From NCBI GenBank assembly GCA_963766445.1, contig CAVXZW010000015.1, forward strand, positions 1-64,000: DNA of 64,000 nt. The letters run 5' to 3'. Positions 47,234 through 56,596 of the stretch are shown in pieces. The notes beneath the pieces are model-generated. The model was not told the DNA's origin, made no database searches, and saw only the letters and a program-made list of their open reading frames with translations. Source of the stretch: JAICYJ01 sp963766445 (lineage in GTDB: Bacteria > Actinomycetota > Thermoleophilia > Gaiellales > JAICJC01). Each line of letters starts with the position of its first letter. Position 1 is the first letter of the stretch. A program made the translations under genes and the position numbers.

Positions 47234-48602
47234 TCAGCCGACCCGGATCAGCTTCTTGTTGACGAACTCGTCCGCGCCGTACTTGCCCAGCTCGCGTCCC
47301 GAGCCGGAGCGCTTGACGCCGCCGAACGGCAGCTCGGCGCCGTCCGCGCCGACGATGTTGACGTACACCATCCCGGCGTCGATCGCGTTCGCCACGCGCT
47401 CGGCCTGGTCGGGGTCGGTCGTGAAGAGGTACGAGCCCAGCCCGAACGGCGTGTCGTTGGCGAGCTTCACGGCCTCCTCCTCGGAGCCGACCTTGTACAC
47501 GACCGCGACCGGCCCGAACAGCTCCTCGCGGTAGGCGTCGTTGTCGGGTGTGACGTCGGTCAGCACCATCGGCGCGAAGAAGTTACCGTCGCGCTGTTCG
47601 CCGACGACGACCCTCGCGCCGCCCTTGATCGCCCGGTCGAGCTGGTCCTGCAGCCGATCGGCCGCCGTGCTCGACGACAGCGGGCCGAGCGCGGTGCCGT
47701 CGGCGGCCGGGTCGCCCGGCTTCCACTCCGACATGGCGGCGGTGAACTTCTCCAGGAACGGCTCGTACAGCTCGTCGATCACCACGAACCGCTTGGCCGC
47801 GTTGCACGACTGGCCGGCGTTGTCGAGCCGGGCGTTCACCGCCGACTCGACGGTGGCGTCGAGGTCATCGGTGCTGAGCAGGATGAACGGATCCGAGCCG
47901 CCCAGCTCCAGCACGACCTTCTTCAGGTTGCGGCCGGCGATCTCGGCCACGGCCGCACCGGCCCGCTCCGAGCCCGGTCACGGACACGCCCTGCACGCGC
48001 GGATCGGCGATCACGTCCGCGATCTGATCGTTGGTCGCGTAGATGTTGACGTAGGCGCCCTCGGGGAAGCCGGCGTCGAGGTAGATCGCCTGCAGCGCCG
48101 CCGCCGTCTCGGGGCACTGCGGCGCGTGCTTCAGGAGCACCGTGTTGCCGATGATCATGTTGGGCCCGCCGAAGCGCGCCACCTGGTAGGTCGGGAAGTT
48201 CCACGGCATGATCCCGAGGATCACGCCCAGCGAGCTGCGCCGGATGATCGCGGAGCCCTCGCCGGCCAGCAGCTTGATCGGCTCGTCCTTCATCAGGTCG
48301 GGACCGTTGTCTGCATAGTAACCGTAGATGTCGGCGCAGAAATCGATCTCGCCCAGCGCCTGCTCGGTGGGCTTGCCCATCTCGCGGACGGTGATGGCGG
48401 CCAGCTCCTCGCGCCGCTCGGTGTGCAGCTCGCCGACGCGGCGCACCAGCGCCGCGCGGTCCTCCACGCTGGTCGTGCGGGCCCACCGCTGATGGGTCTC
48501 GTGCGCCAGCTTGATGGCCGCAGCGAGCTCGTCGTCCGTGATGGTCGGGAATGTCTTGACCTGCTCCCCCGTGGCCGGATTGATCACCGCGTAGTCGGTC
48601 AC
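47234..48602 (-). CDS. NAD(P)-dependent succinate-semialdehyde-type aldehyde dehydrogenase (one-base frameshift)
   Basis: About 456 residues after repair. GTG 48602 follows GGAGGAGG and gives VTDYAVINPATGEQVKTFPT. The cofactor domain has LGVILGIMPWNFPTYQ. The break near 47968-47975 falls in the SVTG/SERAGAAVAEIAGRN loop. The catalytic residues are the glutamate in LELGGSDPF and the cysteine in NAGQSCNAAKRF. The length and the N-terminus resemble GabD-type enzymes, which oxidise succinate semialdehyde to succinate. A glutamate decarboxylase lies 6 kb away at 54355, making a GABA route possible, although no transaminase is seen between. Confidence 0.87.
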
Positions 48603-48643
48603 TTGTCCTCCTCCAGTCAAAGTACTCACAGCCGCCCCCCTTT

Positions 48644-48661
48644 CCGGGTGTTCACACCCGG
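48644..48661 (-). promoter_or_regulatory. Leader hairpin upstream of the aldehyde dehydrogenase gene
   Basis: CCGGGTG-TTCA-CACCCGG is a perfect seven-base stem in the 214-base gap 48603-48816, about 40 bases before the start. A similar element (CGGGT-GTGAG-ACCCG, 52746-52760) lies before the SHOCT gene. In both, AAAGG follows directly on the minus strand. Confidence 0.35.
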
Positions 48662-48816
48662 GTCGAGATGATCTCGTAGCCGTCAGAATAGTGCCCGGTC
48701 GATCCAGGTGCATGTCGACCGAACGTGTGCCGGTCAAGTCGGGGCTACACGGCGTGGTTCGGCGGTCTGCGACCCGTCCGCCGCCATGGCAAGAGCCTAC
48801 CGCGCGCGGCGACCGC

Positions 48817-50026
48817 TCAGGCCGCGACCGGCTCCTCGACCAGGCCCTCGTCGGTGACGACCGTGGCGCGGGCCGCCCGCATGGCCGGCACCAGTATCGC
48901 GGCCGCCAGCACGCAGCCGAACGCGGCCATGGCGTATGCGCCGCGCACGCCGAGCAGGTTGATGACGAACCCGGCGGCCGGGAACGACAGCGAGAACGCG
49001 CCCATCGCGGCCGCCTCGCCGGCCGAGTTCACCCGCGACCGCACGTTGTCCGGGGTGCAGCGCTGGATGATGGTCTGCTCGGCGACGCTGACCGCGCCCT
49101 CGGCGACGCCGGCCAGGATCATGCCCGCCATCGCCACCACGAACACCGGCGCGCCGCTGACGACGGCGAACCCGGCGCCGATCAGCAGGCAGCCCCAGAT
49201 CATCGTCCTGCTCTCCCACCTGCGCCCGGTCACGCGGCCCAGGAAGGAGCCCGCGATCGCTCCGCCGCCCCAGCAGGCGGCGATCATGCCGTAGCCGGCC
49301 GCGCCCTGGCCGAACTCGTGCGCCAGCGGCAGCTCGGCCACCAGCACCGGCCCGAGCAGGAACAGCAGCACCATCCAGGCCACCGTCATGCCACGCAGCA
49401 CCGGTGAGTTCCAGACGAACACGAACCCGGCCCGCAGCTGGCGGTCGTGGTGCTCGGCGCGCTTGCCCGAGAACCGGCCCGACACCGACGCCACCAGCGC
49501 GCCCGAGATCAGGAAGCGCGACGGCGGAGATGCCGAACACGGCCGCCGAGCCGACGGCCGCCGCCGCCACGCCGCCGACCAGCGGCCCCAGCAGCTGGCC
49601 GACGTTGCGGCCGACGGCCAGCGTCGAGTTGGCCCACTCCAGCCGGTCGTCGGCGACCAGGTTGGGCACGGCGGCGCTGGACGCCGGCATGAACGGCGCC
49701 TCGGCCAGCCCCACCAGTGCGGCCAGGGCGACCAGCAGCCACGGCGCGTGCGCGACCACCATCGCCGCCGCGAACGCGGCGGCCGCCAGCTCGGAGACGA
49801 TCATCACCCGGCGGCGGTCATAGCGGTCGCCCAGAGCACCCGCGACGGGCGCGACCAGGCTGGAGCTGGCGATCGCTGCGAACAGCGCCGCCGACATCCA
49901 CACCGTCGAGTGGGTGCGCGCGTAGATCGCGACCATGAGCGCGATCCAGCCGGCCTCGTAGCCGGTGACCGCGATGGCGCGGCTGACGGCGAGACGGCGA
50001 ATTGCGATGGTGGGTGCGGTGGTCAC
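48817..50026 (-). CDS. Major facilitator superfamily transporter (one-base frameshift)
   Basis: About 403 residues after repair, with 12 membrane helices. GTG 50026, preceded by GGAG, opens VTTAPTIAIRRLAVSRAIAV. The loop between helices 2 and 3 carries GALGDRYDRRRVMI, the conserved MFS motif. The break near 49513-49522 falls in FGISAV / SRFLISGALVASVSGRFSGK at the mid-protein loop. The second half has VAWMVLLFLLGPVLVAELPL and GGGAIAGSFLGRVTGRRW. The pattern is that of drug/metabolite exporters of the MFS_3 type. Neighbours give no substrate. Confidence 0.83.
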
Positions 50027-50158
50027 GAACAGATCTCCAGACGAACAGGACGGCGGATAACGGGCGGCACGCGGCCGCGTGCCAGTCAGGTGAGGAGATC
50101 GGGTGCCACGATCTGAGTCTAGCACAGGGATTCGGCGGAATCCCCGGCGGCCCTGCTC

Positions 50159-51975
50159 CTACGAGAGCACGTCCAGGACGCGCTCCGGCTGCCCGAACGG
50201 GGCCACCAGATAGGCGCCGGCGACGAGCTCGCGGGCCTCGGCCAGCAGCTGCCGCGCCACCGCCACGCCCTCCCGCGCCGCCTGCGCCTCGGCGGCCGCG
50301 AACCGCGCCAGCACCGCGTCCGGCAGGGTGATGCCGGGCACCTCGTTGTGCAGGCGCAACGCCAGCGCGTGGCTGGTGATCGGCCACAGCCCGACCAACA
50401 GCGGGATCGGCGACGACCCGCCCAGCCCGTCCAGCATCGCCCGCAGCGGCTCCAGGTCGAACAGCACCTGGGTCATCGCGAACCGCGCACCCGCCTCCAC
50501 CTTGCGCCGGAACCGATCCAGCTCGAGCTCCATGTCGTCGGCCGTCGGATTGACCGCGACGCCGGTGAAGAAGCCGGTGGGCGCGTCCAGGGTCTTCCCG
50601 GCGCGGTCGGTGCCTCGGTTCAGTGCCGACACGATCTCGACCAGGCCGATCGCGTCCACCTGGTAGGCGGCGTCGGAGCCGCCGTGGTCGCCCGGCGGCG
50701 GGTAGTCGCCGGTCACCGCCAGCAGGTTTCGGATCCCGCCAGCGTGCGCCCCCAGCAGCTGCGACTCGAGGCCACGGGCGGTGGTGTCGCGCGGCGTCAG
50801 GTGCGGGATCGTCTCGACGCCGAGATGCTGCTGCACCAGCGTCGAGGTCATCAGGGAGCTCATCCGCGCCCGCGCCAGGGGATTATCGTTGATGTCGAAG
50901 AACTCGACGGAGCCTCCGGCCTGGATCTCGGCCGCCGTGCCCAGCAGCCGCTCGAGGCTGCCGCCCTTGGGCGGATCCAGCTCGACCGACACCACCCACT
51001 CTCCGGCCGCCAGCCGCCGTGCCAGGCGGCTGCGCATCCGCCTCGGGAGCGGCCGGCGGTGGCGGCGGCGGCTCGCGGCGCGCGAACGTGTAGCGGGCGG
51101 GAAGGTGCTCGTCGACGGCACGCCGGATGGCCGCCACGTGGTGGGGCTGGGTGCCGCAGCAGCCGCCGACCAGCCTCGCGCCGAGCGCCACCGCCTGCGC
51201 GGCGAACTCGGCTGCGTAGGCCTCCGATGCGTCCGGGTAGAGCACCCGGCCGTCCCGGTACATGGGCAGGCCGACGTTGGGCTGCACGGTCAGCGGCGTC
51301 GCCGCCGAGCGGCACATCTCGCGCAGGCCGGCCAGCGCCGACTGCGGTCCCAGGCTGCAGTTGATCCCGACGGCGGTCGCGCCCAGATCGGCCAACACCC
51401 GGGCGGCCTCCTCGCCGCCGGTGCCGGTGACCGTCTCGCCGTCGTCCTGGACCGTGATCTGCGCGATCACCGGCAGGTGCGTCTGCGCGCGCACTGCATC
51501 CAGCGCGACCGTCGAGCTCCTCCAGCGACGTGAACGTCTCCAGCACGATCAGGTCGACCCCGCGGCCCTCCAGCACGGCCGCCTGCCGGCCGTACAGCCC
51601 GGCGCCGCTCGAGCTGGTGCCGCCGACCACCTCGACCGACGTCCCCAGCGGCCCGATCGACCCGGCGATCAGCACGTCGCGGCCCGCCACCTCACGCGCG
51701 TCGCGGGCGATCTTCGCGCCGGCCGCGTTGATCTCGTCGACCTGATGTTCGCACCGGTGCGCACCCAGCTTGACGGCGTTGGCGCCGTAGGTGTTGGTCT
51801 GGATCACGTCGGCGCCGGCCCGGATGAAGCCCACGTGCGCGGCCAGCACCGCCTCCGGCGCGGCCAGGTTCGCCTCCTCCGGGAAGCGCAGGTCGGGGAG
51901 CTCGAGCGACAGCAGCGAGCCCATGCCGCCGTCGCCGACCAGCACCCGCTCCGCCAGCCGGCCCGCCACCGTCAC
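50159..51975 (-). CDS. Fused homocysteine S-methyltransferase / methylenetetrahydrofolate reductase (two frameshifts)
   Basis: Bifunctional one-carbon enzyme of about 605 residues. The N-terminal domain is a homocysteine methyltransferase: VLVGDGGMGSLLSLELPDLR, ADVIQTNTYGANAVKLG, and the zinc-binding GCCGTQPHHV with the earlier cysteine in GINCSLGP. The C-terminal domain is MetF-like: VELDPPKGGSLERLLG, DNPLARARMSS, TPRDTTARGLESQLLGA and LLAVTGDYPPPGDH. Breaks lie near 51508-51516 and 51028-51036. Such fusions (YitJ-type) couple methyl-THF formation to methionine synthesis. GTG 51975 overlaps the stop of the upstream repeat protein as GTGA, so the two are coupled. Confidence 0.9.
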
Positions 51976-52283
51976 ACGAGGCGCCTGACGCAGACCGCCG
52001 CCAGCGCAGCGACCACCACGACAAGCACGATCCGCCGCTCCCGCGCGTCGGCCGGGCGGCCGCGCACGCTGTCGGCCGAGCGCGCCGAGAGCAGCGAGCG
52101 TTTGGAGGCGTACGACAGCACCGAACCGGCCGAACCCGCCGATCCGATCGAGAGCATCGATCCAGCCGAGCCGATGGAACCGATCGAGCCGACGGATCCG
52201 ACCGAGCCGATCGACAGGATCGAGCCGTCGCTCGCGATCGAGAGGATCGAATCACGCGACCCCAGTGACCATTGCGAGCTCAT
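51972..52283 (-). CDS. Ser-Ile-Gly-Ser repeat protein with C-terminal membrane helix
   Basis: A 103-residue protein with unusual low-complexity repeats. From residue 11 onward the units SILSIAS, SILSIGS, VGSVGSIGSIGS, AGSMLSIGS and AGSAGSVLS follow with a three-residue S-x-x periodicity (S-I-G / S-A-G / S-V-G). Then comes a basic part (ASKRSLLSARSADSVRGRPA) and one C-terminal membrane helix (RRIVLVVVVAALAAVCVRRL). Similar S-I-G-S-A-G-S repeat proteins occur in actinobacteria without assigned role. The DNA repeat is visible as reiterated gagccgatcga-like units. It is translationally coupled to the homocysteine methyltransferase/MetF gene. Confidence 0.7.
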   Translation of the reverse strand: MSSQWSLGSRDSILSIASDGSILSIGSVGSVGSIGSIGSAGSMLSIGSAGSAGSVLSYASKRSLLSARSADSVRGRPADARERRIVLVVVVAALAAVCVRRLV

Positions 52284-52336
52284 AGCCCGGACTCTAAACG
52301 TCTTCGCGACCCGCGCGGGCCACGCGATCAGCTCAC

Positions 52337-52732
52337 CTACGCGCCGTACTCCAGTGCGTGGCCCTTCAGCTTGTCGTACTCCTCCTGCCCGATCACTCCC
52401 GCCTCCAGCAGCCGCTTGCTGTGCTCGATCTGGGCGGCCGCGCTGCGGTTGTCATCGGTCGGGCGATCGTAGGTGTCGAGCGCCGCCTGGCCCTTCGAGC
52501 TGCGATCGAACGTACGCTGGGCGATGCCGTCACCGTGGATGTACAGGTAGATGATCAGGCTGACGACCGGAACCACCAGCCAGAACACGAACCAGGCCGC
52601 CTTCTTCGGACCCGACACGTCGTGACGGTGGAAGAGGTCGACGATCACCTGGTACAGCATGATGAAGTAGACGATCATGAAGAACAGGATCAGCAACGAC
52701 CAGAGCAAGTTTGCGAGCGACAGCACCGCCAT
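52337..52732 (-). CDS. PLDc_N/SHOCT-type small membrane protein
   Basis: A 131-residue protein. The first half has two membrane helices (LLWSLLILFFMIVYFIMLYQ and AAWFVFWLVVPVVSLIIYLY) joined by IVDLFHRHDVSGPKKA, the arrangement of the phospholipase D N-terminal-like (PLDc_N) domain. The end is a SHOCT motif: EHSKRLLEAGVIGQEEYDKL. SHOCT domains are short helical oligomerisation units found in envelope proteins of actinobacteria. ATG 52732 gives MAVLSLANLLW; a hairpin and AAAGGCGG precede it. Confidence 0.8.
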   Translation of the reverse strand: MAVLSLANLLWSLLILFFMIVYFIMLYQVIVDLFHRHDVSGPKKAAWFVFWLVVPVVSLIIYLYIHGDGIAQRTFDRSSKGQAALDTYDRPTDDNRSAAAQIEHSKRLLEAGVIGQEEYDKLKGHALEYGA

Positions 52733-52745
52733 CGAATCCGCCTTT

Positions 52746-52760
52746 CGGGTGTGAGACCCG
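52746..52760 (-). promoter_or_regulatory. Leader hairpin upstream of the SHOCT gene
   Basis: CGGGT (52746-52750) pairs with ACCCG (52756-52760) over a five-base loop, 13 bases before the start codon and adjacent to AAAGG. It resembles the element at 48644-48661. Confidence 0.3.
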
Positions 52761-52845
52761 GATGTTTCCACGAATCGCGCGCGCGTGCCTCCTCCGATCT
52801 GGATGAAGGGGCGACGACCGCCAGCCGCTATGGTCGGAGGCGGAC

Positions 52846-53172
52846 ATGCTTCTCCTGCTCGCCTTCGTGCTGCTGCTGTTCCTGCCAGGGCCGTGGAACG
52901 TGATCGGATTCGTGGTGGCGCTGGCGCTGTTCATCGGCGAGATCGCGTACTGGAACAGCACCGTCAAGGGCCGCCGCGCCCGGGTCGGAGCGGAGACGCT
53001 GATCGGCAAGACCGGCACCGTCATCTCGGAGTGCCGACCGGACGGGCAGATCAAGCTGTTGGGGACGATCTGGGCGGCCCACTGCGCGACCGGCGCCGCG
53101 CCCGGCCAGACGGTGCGGGTGATCGCCCGCTCGGACCTGGTGCTCGACGTCGAACCTGAAGGGAAGCCATGA
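52846..53172 (+). CDS. NfeD-like protein
   Basis: A 108-residue protein with one or two N-terminal membrane helices (MLLLLAFVLLLFLPGPWNVI, GFVVALALFIGEIAYWNS). An OB-fold C-terminal domain of the NfeD type follows: ETLIGKTGTVISECRPDGQI, GTIWAAHCATGAAPGQTVRV and the hydrophobic end VLDVEPEGKP. NfeD proteins act with stomatin-like proteins in membrane organisation; none is in the window. The stop overlaps the start of the next gene (ATGA). Confidence 0.82.
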   Translation: MLLLLAFVLLLFLPGPWNVIGFVVALALFIGEIAYWNSTVKGRRARVGAETLIGKTGTVISECRPDGQIKLLGTIWAAHCATGAAPGQTVRVIARSDLVLDVEPEGKP

Positions 53173-53678
53173 ACACCGCTGAACGACGCGCCGGCACGAT
53201 CCTGATCGTCGGCTCCTATGACCACGACAGCGGGGCGGCCGAGGCGCTGGCGGGGATCCAGTCGCTGGTCGACAACGAGTCCGCCCAGGTGCACGGCGCG
53301 ACGGTCGTGCGCCGCCACCACGACGGAAAGATCAGCGTCGACGGCGGGCCCGAGGGATCAGGCAAGGCACCCGTGGGATGGGGTGCGCTGGCGGGGGTGA
53401 CGGTGGGCATCCTGTTCCCGCCCTCGCTGCTGGCCGGCGCCCTGGTCGGCGGCGGCGTCGGGCTGGGCGTGCGGTCGAAGCGCAACCGCCGCACCAAGCA
53501 GCTCTCGGACGCCATCGCCAACACGCTTCCGCCCGGGTCATACGGCGTGATCGCGATCGCTCCGACCGACCAGATCGACGCGCTCGACCGCGTGCTCCGC
53601 GACAGCGGGCGGGTCACCAAGAGCGAGGTCGACGACTCGCTGGTGGCCGAGCTGCACGCCCACGCGGCCGATGGTTGA
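53169..53678 (+). CDS. DUF1269-like membrane-associated protein 1
   Basis: A 169-residue protein. It has ILIVGSYDHDSGAAEALAGI at the start, HGATVVRRHHDGKISVDGGP, a central glycine-rich hydrophobic hairpin (LAGVTVGILFPPSLLAGALV, GGGVGLGVRSKRNRR) and PPGSYGVIAIAPTDQIDALD near the end. The layout equals that of the protein at 59399, which is clearer DUF1269. ATG 53169 overlaps the NfeD stop, so the pair forms an operon. Role in the family is unknown; linkage to envelope stress is common but unproved. Confidence 0.72.
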   Translation: MNTAERRAGTILIVGSYDHDSGAAEALAGIQSLVDNESAQVHGATVVRRHHDGKISVDGGPEGSGKAPVGWGALAGVTVGILFPPSLLAGALVGGGVGLGVRSKRNRRTKQLSDAIANTLPPGSYGVIAIAPTDQIDALDRVLRDSGRVTKSEVDDSLVAELHAHAADG

Positions 53679-53749
53679 TTCCGCGGGATCCGTGGCTATG
53701 GGCGAGCTCGGACCAGATCCAGAGCCACGCAGCTCGTGGAATCAACCAT
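53671..53749. terminator. Inverted repeat spanning two convergent gene ends
   Basis: ATGGTTGATTCC (53671-53682) and GGAATCAACCAT (53738-53749) are perfect inverse copies, with GTGGCT/AGCCAC inside. The arms contain the last codons of both convergent genes (GAT GGT TGA in each), so each stop lies within the hairpin. It probably acts as a bidirectional terminator. Confidence 0.7.
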
Positions 53750-54269
53750 CCAAAGCAGGCGACGACGCCTGACCGACCGCCTGGAATGCGGCGACGGCTG
53801 CCGGCAGATCCTCGTAGATGCCGTCGCCGAACACCTCGGTCAGCCCGAACCGGTCCATCTCGGTCTGCACCCCGCGCGGTGACCTCGGCCAGCACCAACC
53901 GCACCCCTCGCTCCGCCAGCCGGTCGTGCGTCTCCCGCAGCGTCTGCGCAGCCGAGTAGTCGATGTCGCCGATCGCCTCGGCGTCAACGCAGATCCAGCG
54001 GGGCGGATCACCGGCACCGCCCAGCAGGATCGTGTAGAGCCCGGTGATCACGGGCGTGCCCGCGATCCTGGTGTAGCCCATCGTCTCGGGATGGCCAGCG
54101 CAGCCAGGGTCACCCCGGCCAGCGCATCCGCGGGAATGCGGGTGCGGTCGAGCGGCGCGATGCCCTCGAAGATGGGAATCGGGAACCGTCTCGTTTTCGC
54201 TGCGGTGCCTATCGGCGTCTCCAGTTGTTCACAGTCCGGGCAATCCTTCCAGTGTTGCGGCCGCCGCAA
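53742..54269 (-). pseudogene. SulP anion transporter remnant with the membrane core deleted
   Basis: The first part is the N-terminus of a SulP-family sulfate/anion transporter: RRFPIPIFEGIAPLDRTRIP, ADALAGVTLAALAIP and, in another frame after a missing base near 54086, MGYTRIAGTPVITGLYTILL. Immediately after this the sequence jumps to the C-terminal STAS domain: RWICVDAEAIGDIDYSAAQT, LRETHDRLAERGVRLVLAEV. One extra base near 53872-53880 precedes VQTEMDRFGLTEVFGDGIYE. The 10-12 membrane helices (about 400 residues) expected between are absent. The start codon is unclear (TTG 54269 at most). It is a real internal deletion or a collapsed assembly. Confidence 0.8.
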
Positions 54270-54354
54270 CAGGGTGGACGTTCACCCGGACGGGATGACG
54301 GGCGCAGCCGCAGGTACGCGAGGCTTTGGCACCGTCCCCAGAGGAGATCAGACC

Positions 54355-55743
54355 ATGCCGCTGACGCACCCGAAGGGCCCGCCGCCCCGATCGCGAGATC
54401 TGTCACCGCCCCCGCTGTTCACGCTCGAGGGCGACAACATCCCCCGCCACACGCTCCCGGCCGGGCAGCTTCCACCGGACGTCGCCCGCCAGGTGATCAG
54501 CGACGAGCTGATGCTGGACGGCAACGCCCGCCTCAATCTGGCCACCTTCGTAACGACATGGATGGAGCCGGAGGCGCGAGAGCTGATGGGTGCATGCCTC
54601 GACAAGAACATGATCGACAAGGACGAGTACCCGCAGACGGCCGAGCTCGAGATGCGGTGCGTGAGCATCCTCAGCGACCTCTGGCACGCCCCCGCAGCGG
54701 CCGCCGCCACCGGCTGCTCCACGACCGGGTCCAGCGAGGCCGCGATGCTGGGCGGACTGGCGCTGAAGCGGCTCTGGCAGCAGCGCCGCGCGGCCGAGGG
54801 CAAGCCAGCCGACAAGCCCAACCTGGTGATGGGCATCAACGTCCAGATCTGCTGGGAGAAGCTCGCCAACTACTGGGACGTCGAGATGCGGCTGGTGCCG
54901 ATGGAGGGCAACCGCTTCACCCTTTCCGCCGAGGAGGCCGTCAAGCTCTGCGACGAGAACACGATCGGCGTCGTCGCGATCCTGGGCTCGACCTTCGACG
55001 GCTCCTACGAGCCGATCGAGGAGATCTGCAGGGCGCTGGACGACCTGCAGGAGCGCACCGGCCTGAACATTCCCGTGCACGTCGACGGCGCATCGGGGGC
55101 ATTCATCGCTCCCTTCATCGACACCGGCCTGATGTGGGATTTCCGGCTCGAGCGGGTGGCGTCCATCAACGCCTCCGGCCACAAGTACGGCCTCGTCTAT
55201 CCGGGCGTGGGCTGGATCGTGTGGCGCGACGCGGAGGCGCTGCCGGAGGACCTGATCTTCTGGGTCAACTACCTGGGCGACAACATGCCCACGTTCGCGC
55301 TCAACTTCTCGCGTCCCGGTGCCCAGGTGGTGGCGCAGTACTACAACTTCCTGCGCCTCGGATTCGAGGGCTACCAGGCAGTCCAGCAGTACAGCCGCGA
55401 CGTTGCGACGCGCCTCTCGGCCGCAATCGCCGAGCTGGGGCCGTTCGAGCTGATCACGCGCGGAGACCAGCTGCCGGTGTTCGCGTTCAAGGTCAAGGAC
55501 GAGATCGACAACTTCACGGCCTTCGACGTGTCCAGCGCCATGCGCGAACGCGGCTGGCAGCTACCGGCCTACACGTTCCCCAAGAACCGCACCGACCTTG
55601 CGGCGCTGCGGGTGGTGGTGCGCCGTGGCTTCACCCACGACCTGGCCGACCTGTTCATCGACGACATGAAGCGCCAGCTGCCGCGGCTGCAGAAGCAGCC
55701 CGAGCCGCAGCACGACGCCTCCGAACAGGCCTTCCACCACTGA
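54355..55743 (+). CDS. gadB: Glutamate decarboxylase
   Basis: PLP-dependent cytosolic enzyme forming GABA and CO2 from glutamate, 462 residues, family length. ATG 54355 follows GAGGAG. Signatures: RLNLATFVTTWMEPEARELM, GCSTTGSSEAAMLGGLALKR, VHVDGASGAFIAPF (PLP aspartate) and the Schiff-base lysine in ASGHKYGLVYPG. The C-terminal end LPRLQKQPEPQHDASEQAFH is longer and hydrophilic, where acid-regulated GadB has its autoinhibitory histidine near the end. The amidotransferase gene follows one base after the stop. Confidence 0.95.
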   Translation: MPLTHPKGPPPRSRDLSPPPLFTLEGDNIPRHTLPAGQLPPDVARQVISDELMLDGNARLNLATFVTTWMEPEARELMGACLDKNMIDKDEYPQTAELEMRCVSILSDLWHAPAAAAATGCSTTGSSEAAMLGGLALKRLWQQRRAAEGKPADKPNLVMGINVQICWEKLANYWDVEMRLVPMEGNRFTLSAEEAVKLCDENTIGVVAILGSTFDGSYEPIEEICRALDDLQERTGLNIPVHVDGASGAFIAPFIDTGLMWDFRLERVASINASGHKYGLVYPGVGWIVWRDAEALPEDLIFWVNYLGDNMPTFALNFSRPGAQVVAQYYNFLRLGFEGYQAVQQYSRDVATRLSAAIAELGPFELITRGDQLPVFAFKVKDEIDNFTAFDVSSAMRERGWQLPAYTFPKNRTDLAALRVVVRRGFTHDLADLFIDDMKRQLPRLQKQPEPQHDASEQAFHH

Positions 55744-55744
55744 G

Positions 55745-56596
55745 ATGTGCCGCCTGTTCGGACTGACCGCAGCACCGCACCGCGTCCACGCCCGCTTCTG
55801 GCTGCTGGAGGCGCCGGACAGCCTGTCCCAGCAGAGCCGCAAGAACGCCGATGGCACCGGCCTTGGCGTCTTCTCTCCCGACGGCGCGCCGGTGCTGGAC
55901 AAGCAGCCGATCGCCGCCTACGAGGACACCGCGTTCGCCGGCGAGGCCCGGCACCTGACGTCGACGACGTTCACCGGCCACGTGCGGAAGGCGTCGACCG
56001 GCGCCCCGGCGCCGCAGAACACGCACCCGTTCGCAATGGAGGGCCGGATCATGGCCCACAACGGCGCCATCGGCGACCTGCCGAAACTGGAGCAGCAGCT
56101 GGATGACCATCTGGGACTGGTGCAGGGCGACACCGACTCCGAGCGGATGTTCGCGCTGATCACGAGCTGCACCGAGCGGCACGACGGCGACGTCTCTGCC
56201 GGCATCGCCGATGCGGCGGCATGGCTGGCGGCGAACATCCCGATCTACGCGATCAACCTGATCCTGACCACGCCCGACGGGCTGTGGGCGCTGCGCTACC
56301 CGGAGACCCACGAGCTGTACGTGCTGGAGCGCGAGGCCGGTGGCACGCACGGGTCGCGGCCGCTGAACGGCAGCAGCGAGACGATGCGCGTGCAATCCGA
56401 GCACCTGTCGCGGCATCCGGCCGTGCTGGTCGCCAGCGAGCCGCTGGACGAGCACCCCGACTGGCGGCTGCTCGAGGTCGGCGAACTGCTGCACGTGGAC
56501 GGCGACCTGTCCGTGGCCTCCCGGATCGTGCTTGACACGCGGCCGGCCCTGGCGATGGATGTCACCTACCTGCACTCGGCGGCCACCGAGCGGTGA
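55745..56596 (+). CDS. Class II glutamine amidotransferase
   Basis: A 283-residue Ntn-type hydrolase. The N-terminal cysteine after Met (MCRLFGLTAAPHRVHARFWL) is the nucleophile. RKNADGTGLGVFSPDG, GHVRKASTGAPAPQNTHPFA and IMAHNGAIGDLPKLE follow the glutamine-binding pattern of class II amidotransferases (like YafJ). No synthase domain follows, so it is a stand-alone amidohydrolase. It may deaminate glutamine or act on another substrate; adjacency to gadB suggests a supply of glutamate, an inference. The start is one base after the gadB stop. Confidence 0.88.
   Translation: MCRLFGLTAAPHRVHARFWLLEAPDSLSQQSRKNADGTGLGVFSPDGAPVLDKQPIAAYEDTAFAGEARHLTSTTFTGHVRKASTGAPAPQNTHPFAMEGRIMAHNGAIGDLPKLEQQLDDHLGLVQGDTDSERMFALITSCTERHDGDVSAGIADAAAWLAANIPIYAINLILTTPDGLWALRYPETHELYVLEREAGGTHGSRPLNGSSETMRVQSEHLSRHPAVLVASEPLDEHPDWRLLEVGELLHVDGDLSVASRIVLDTRPALAMDVTYLHSAATER

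Noticed and set aside
12104..54269. Programmed +1 frameshifting as a common explanation for the broken genes
   Set aside because: The sites share no slippery heptamer, stop codon or downstream structure, occur in unrelated families and include some shifts of the other sign.
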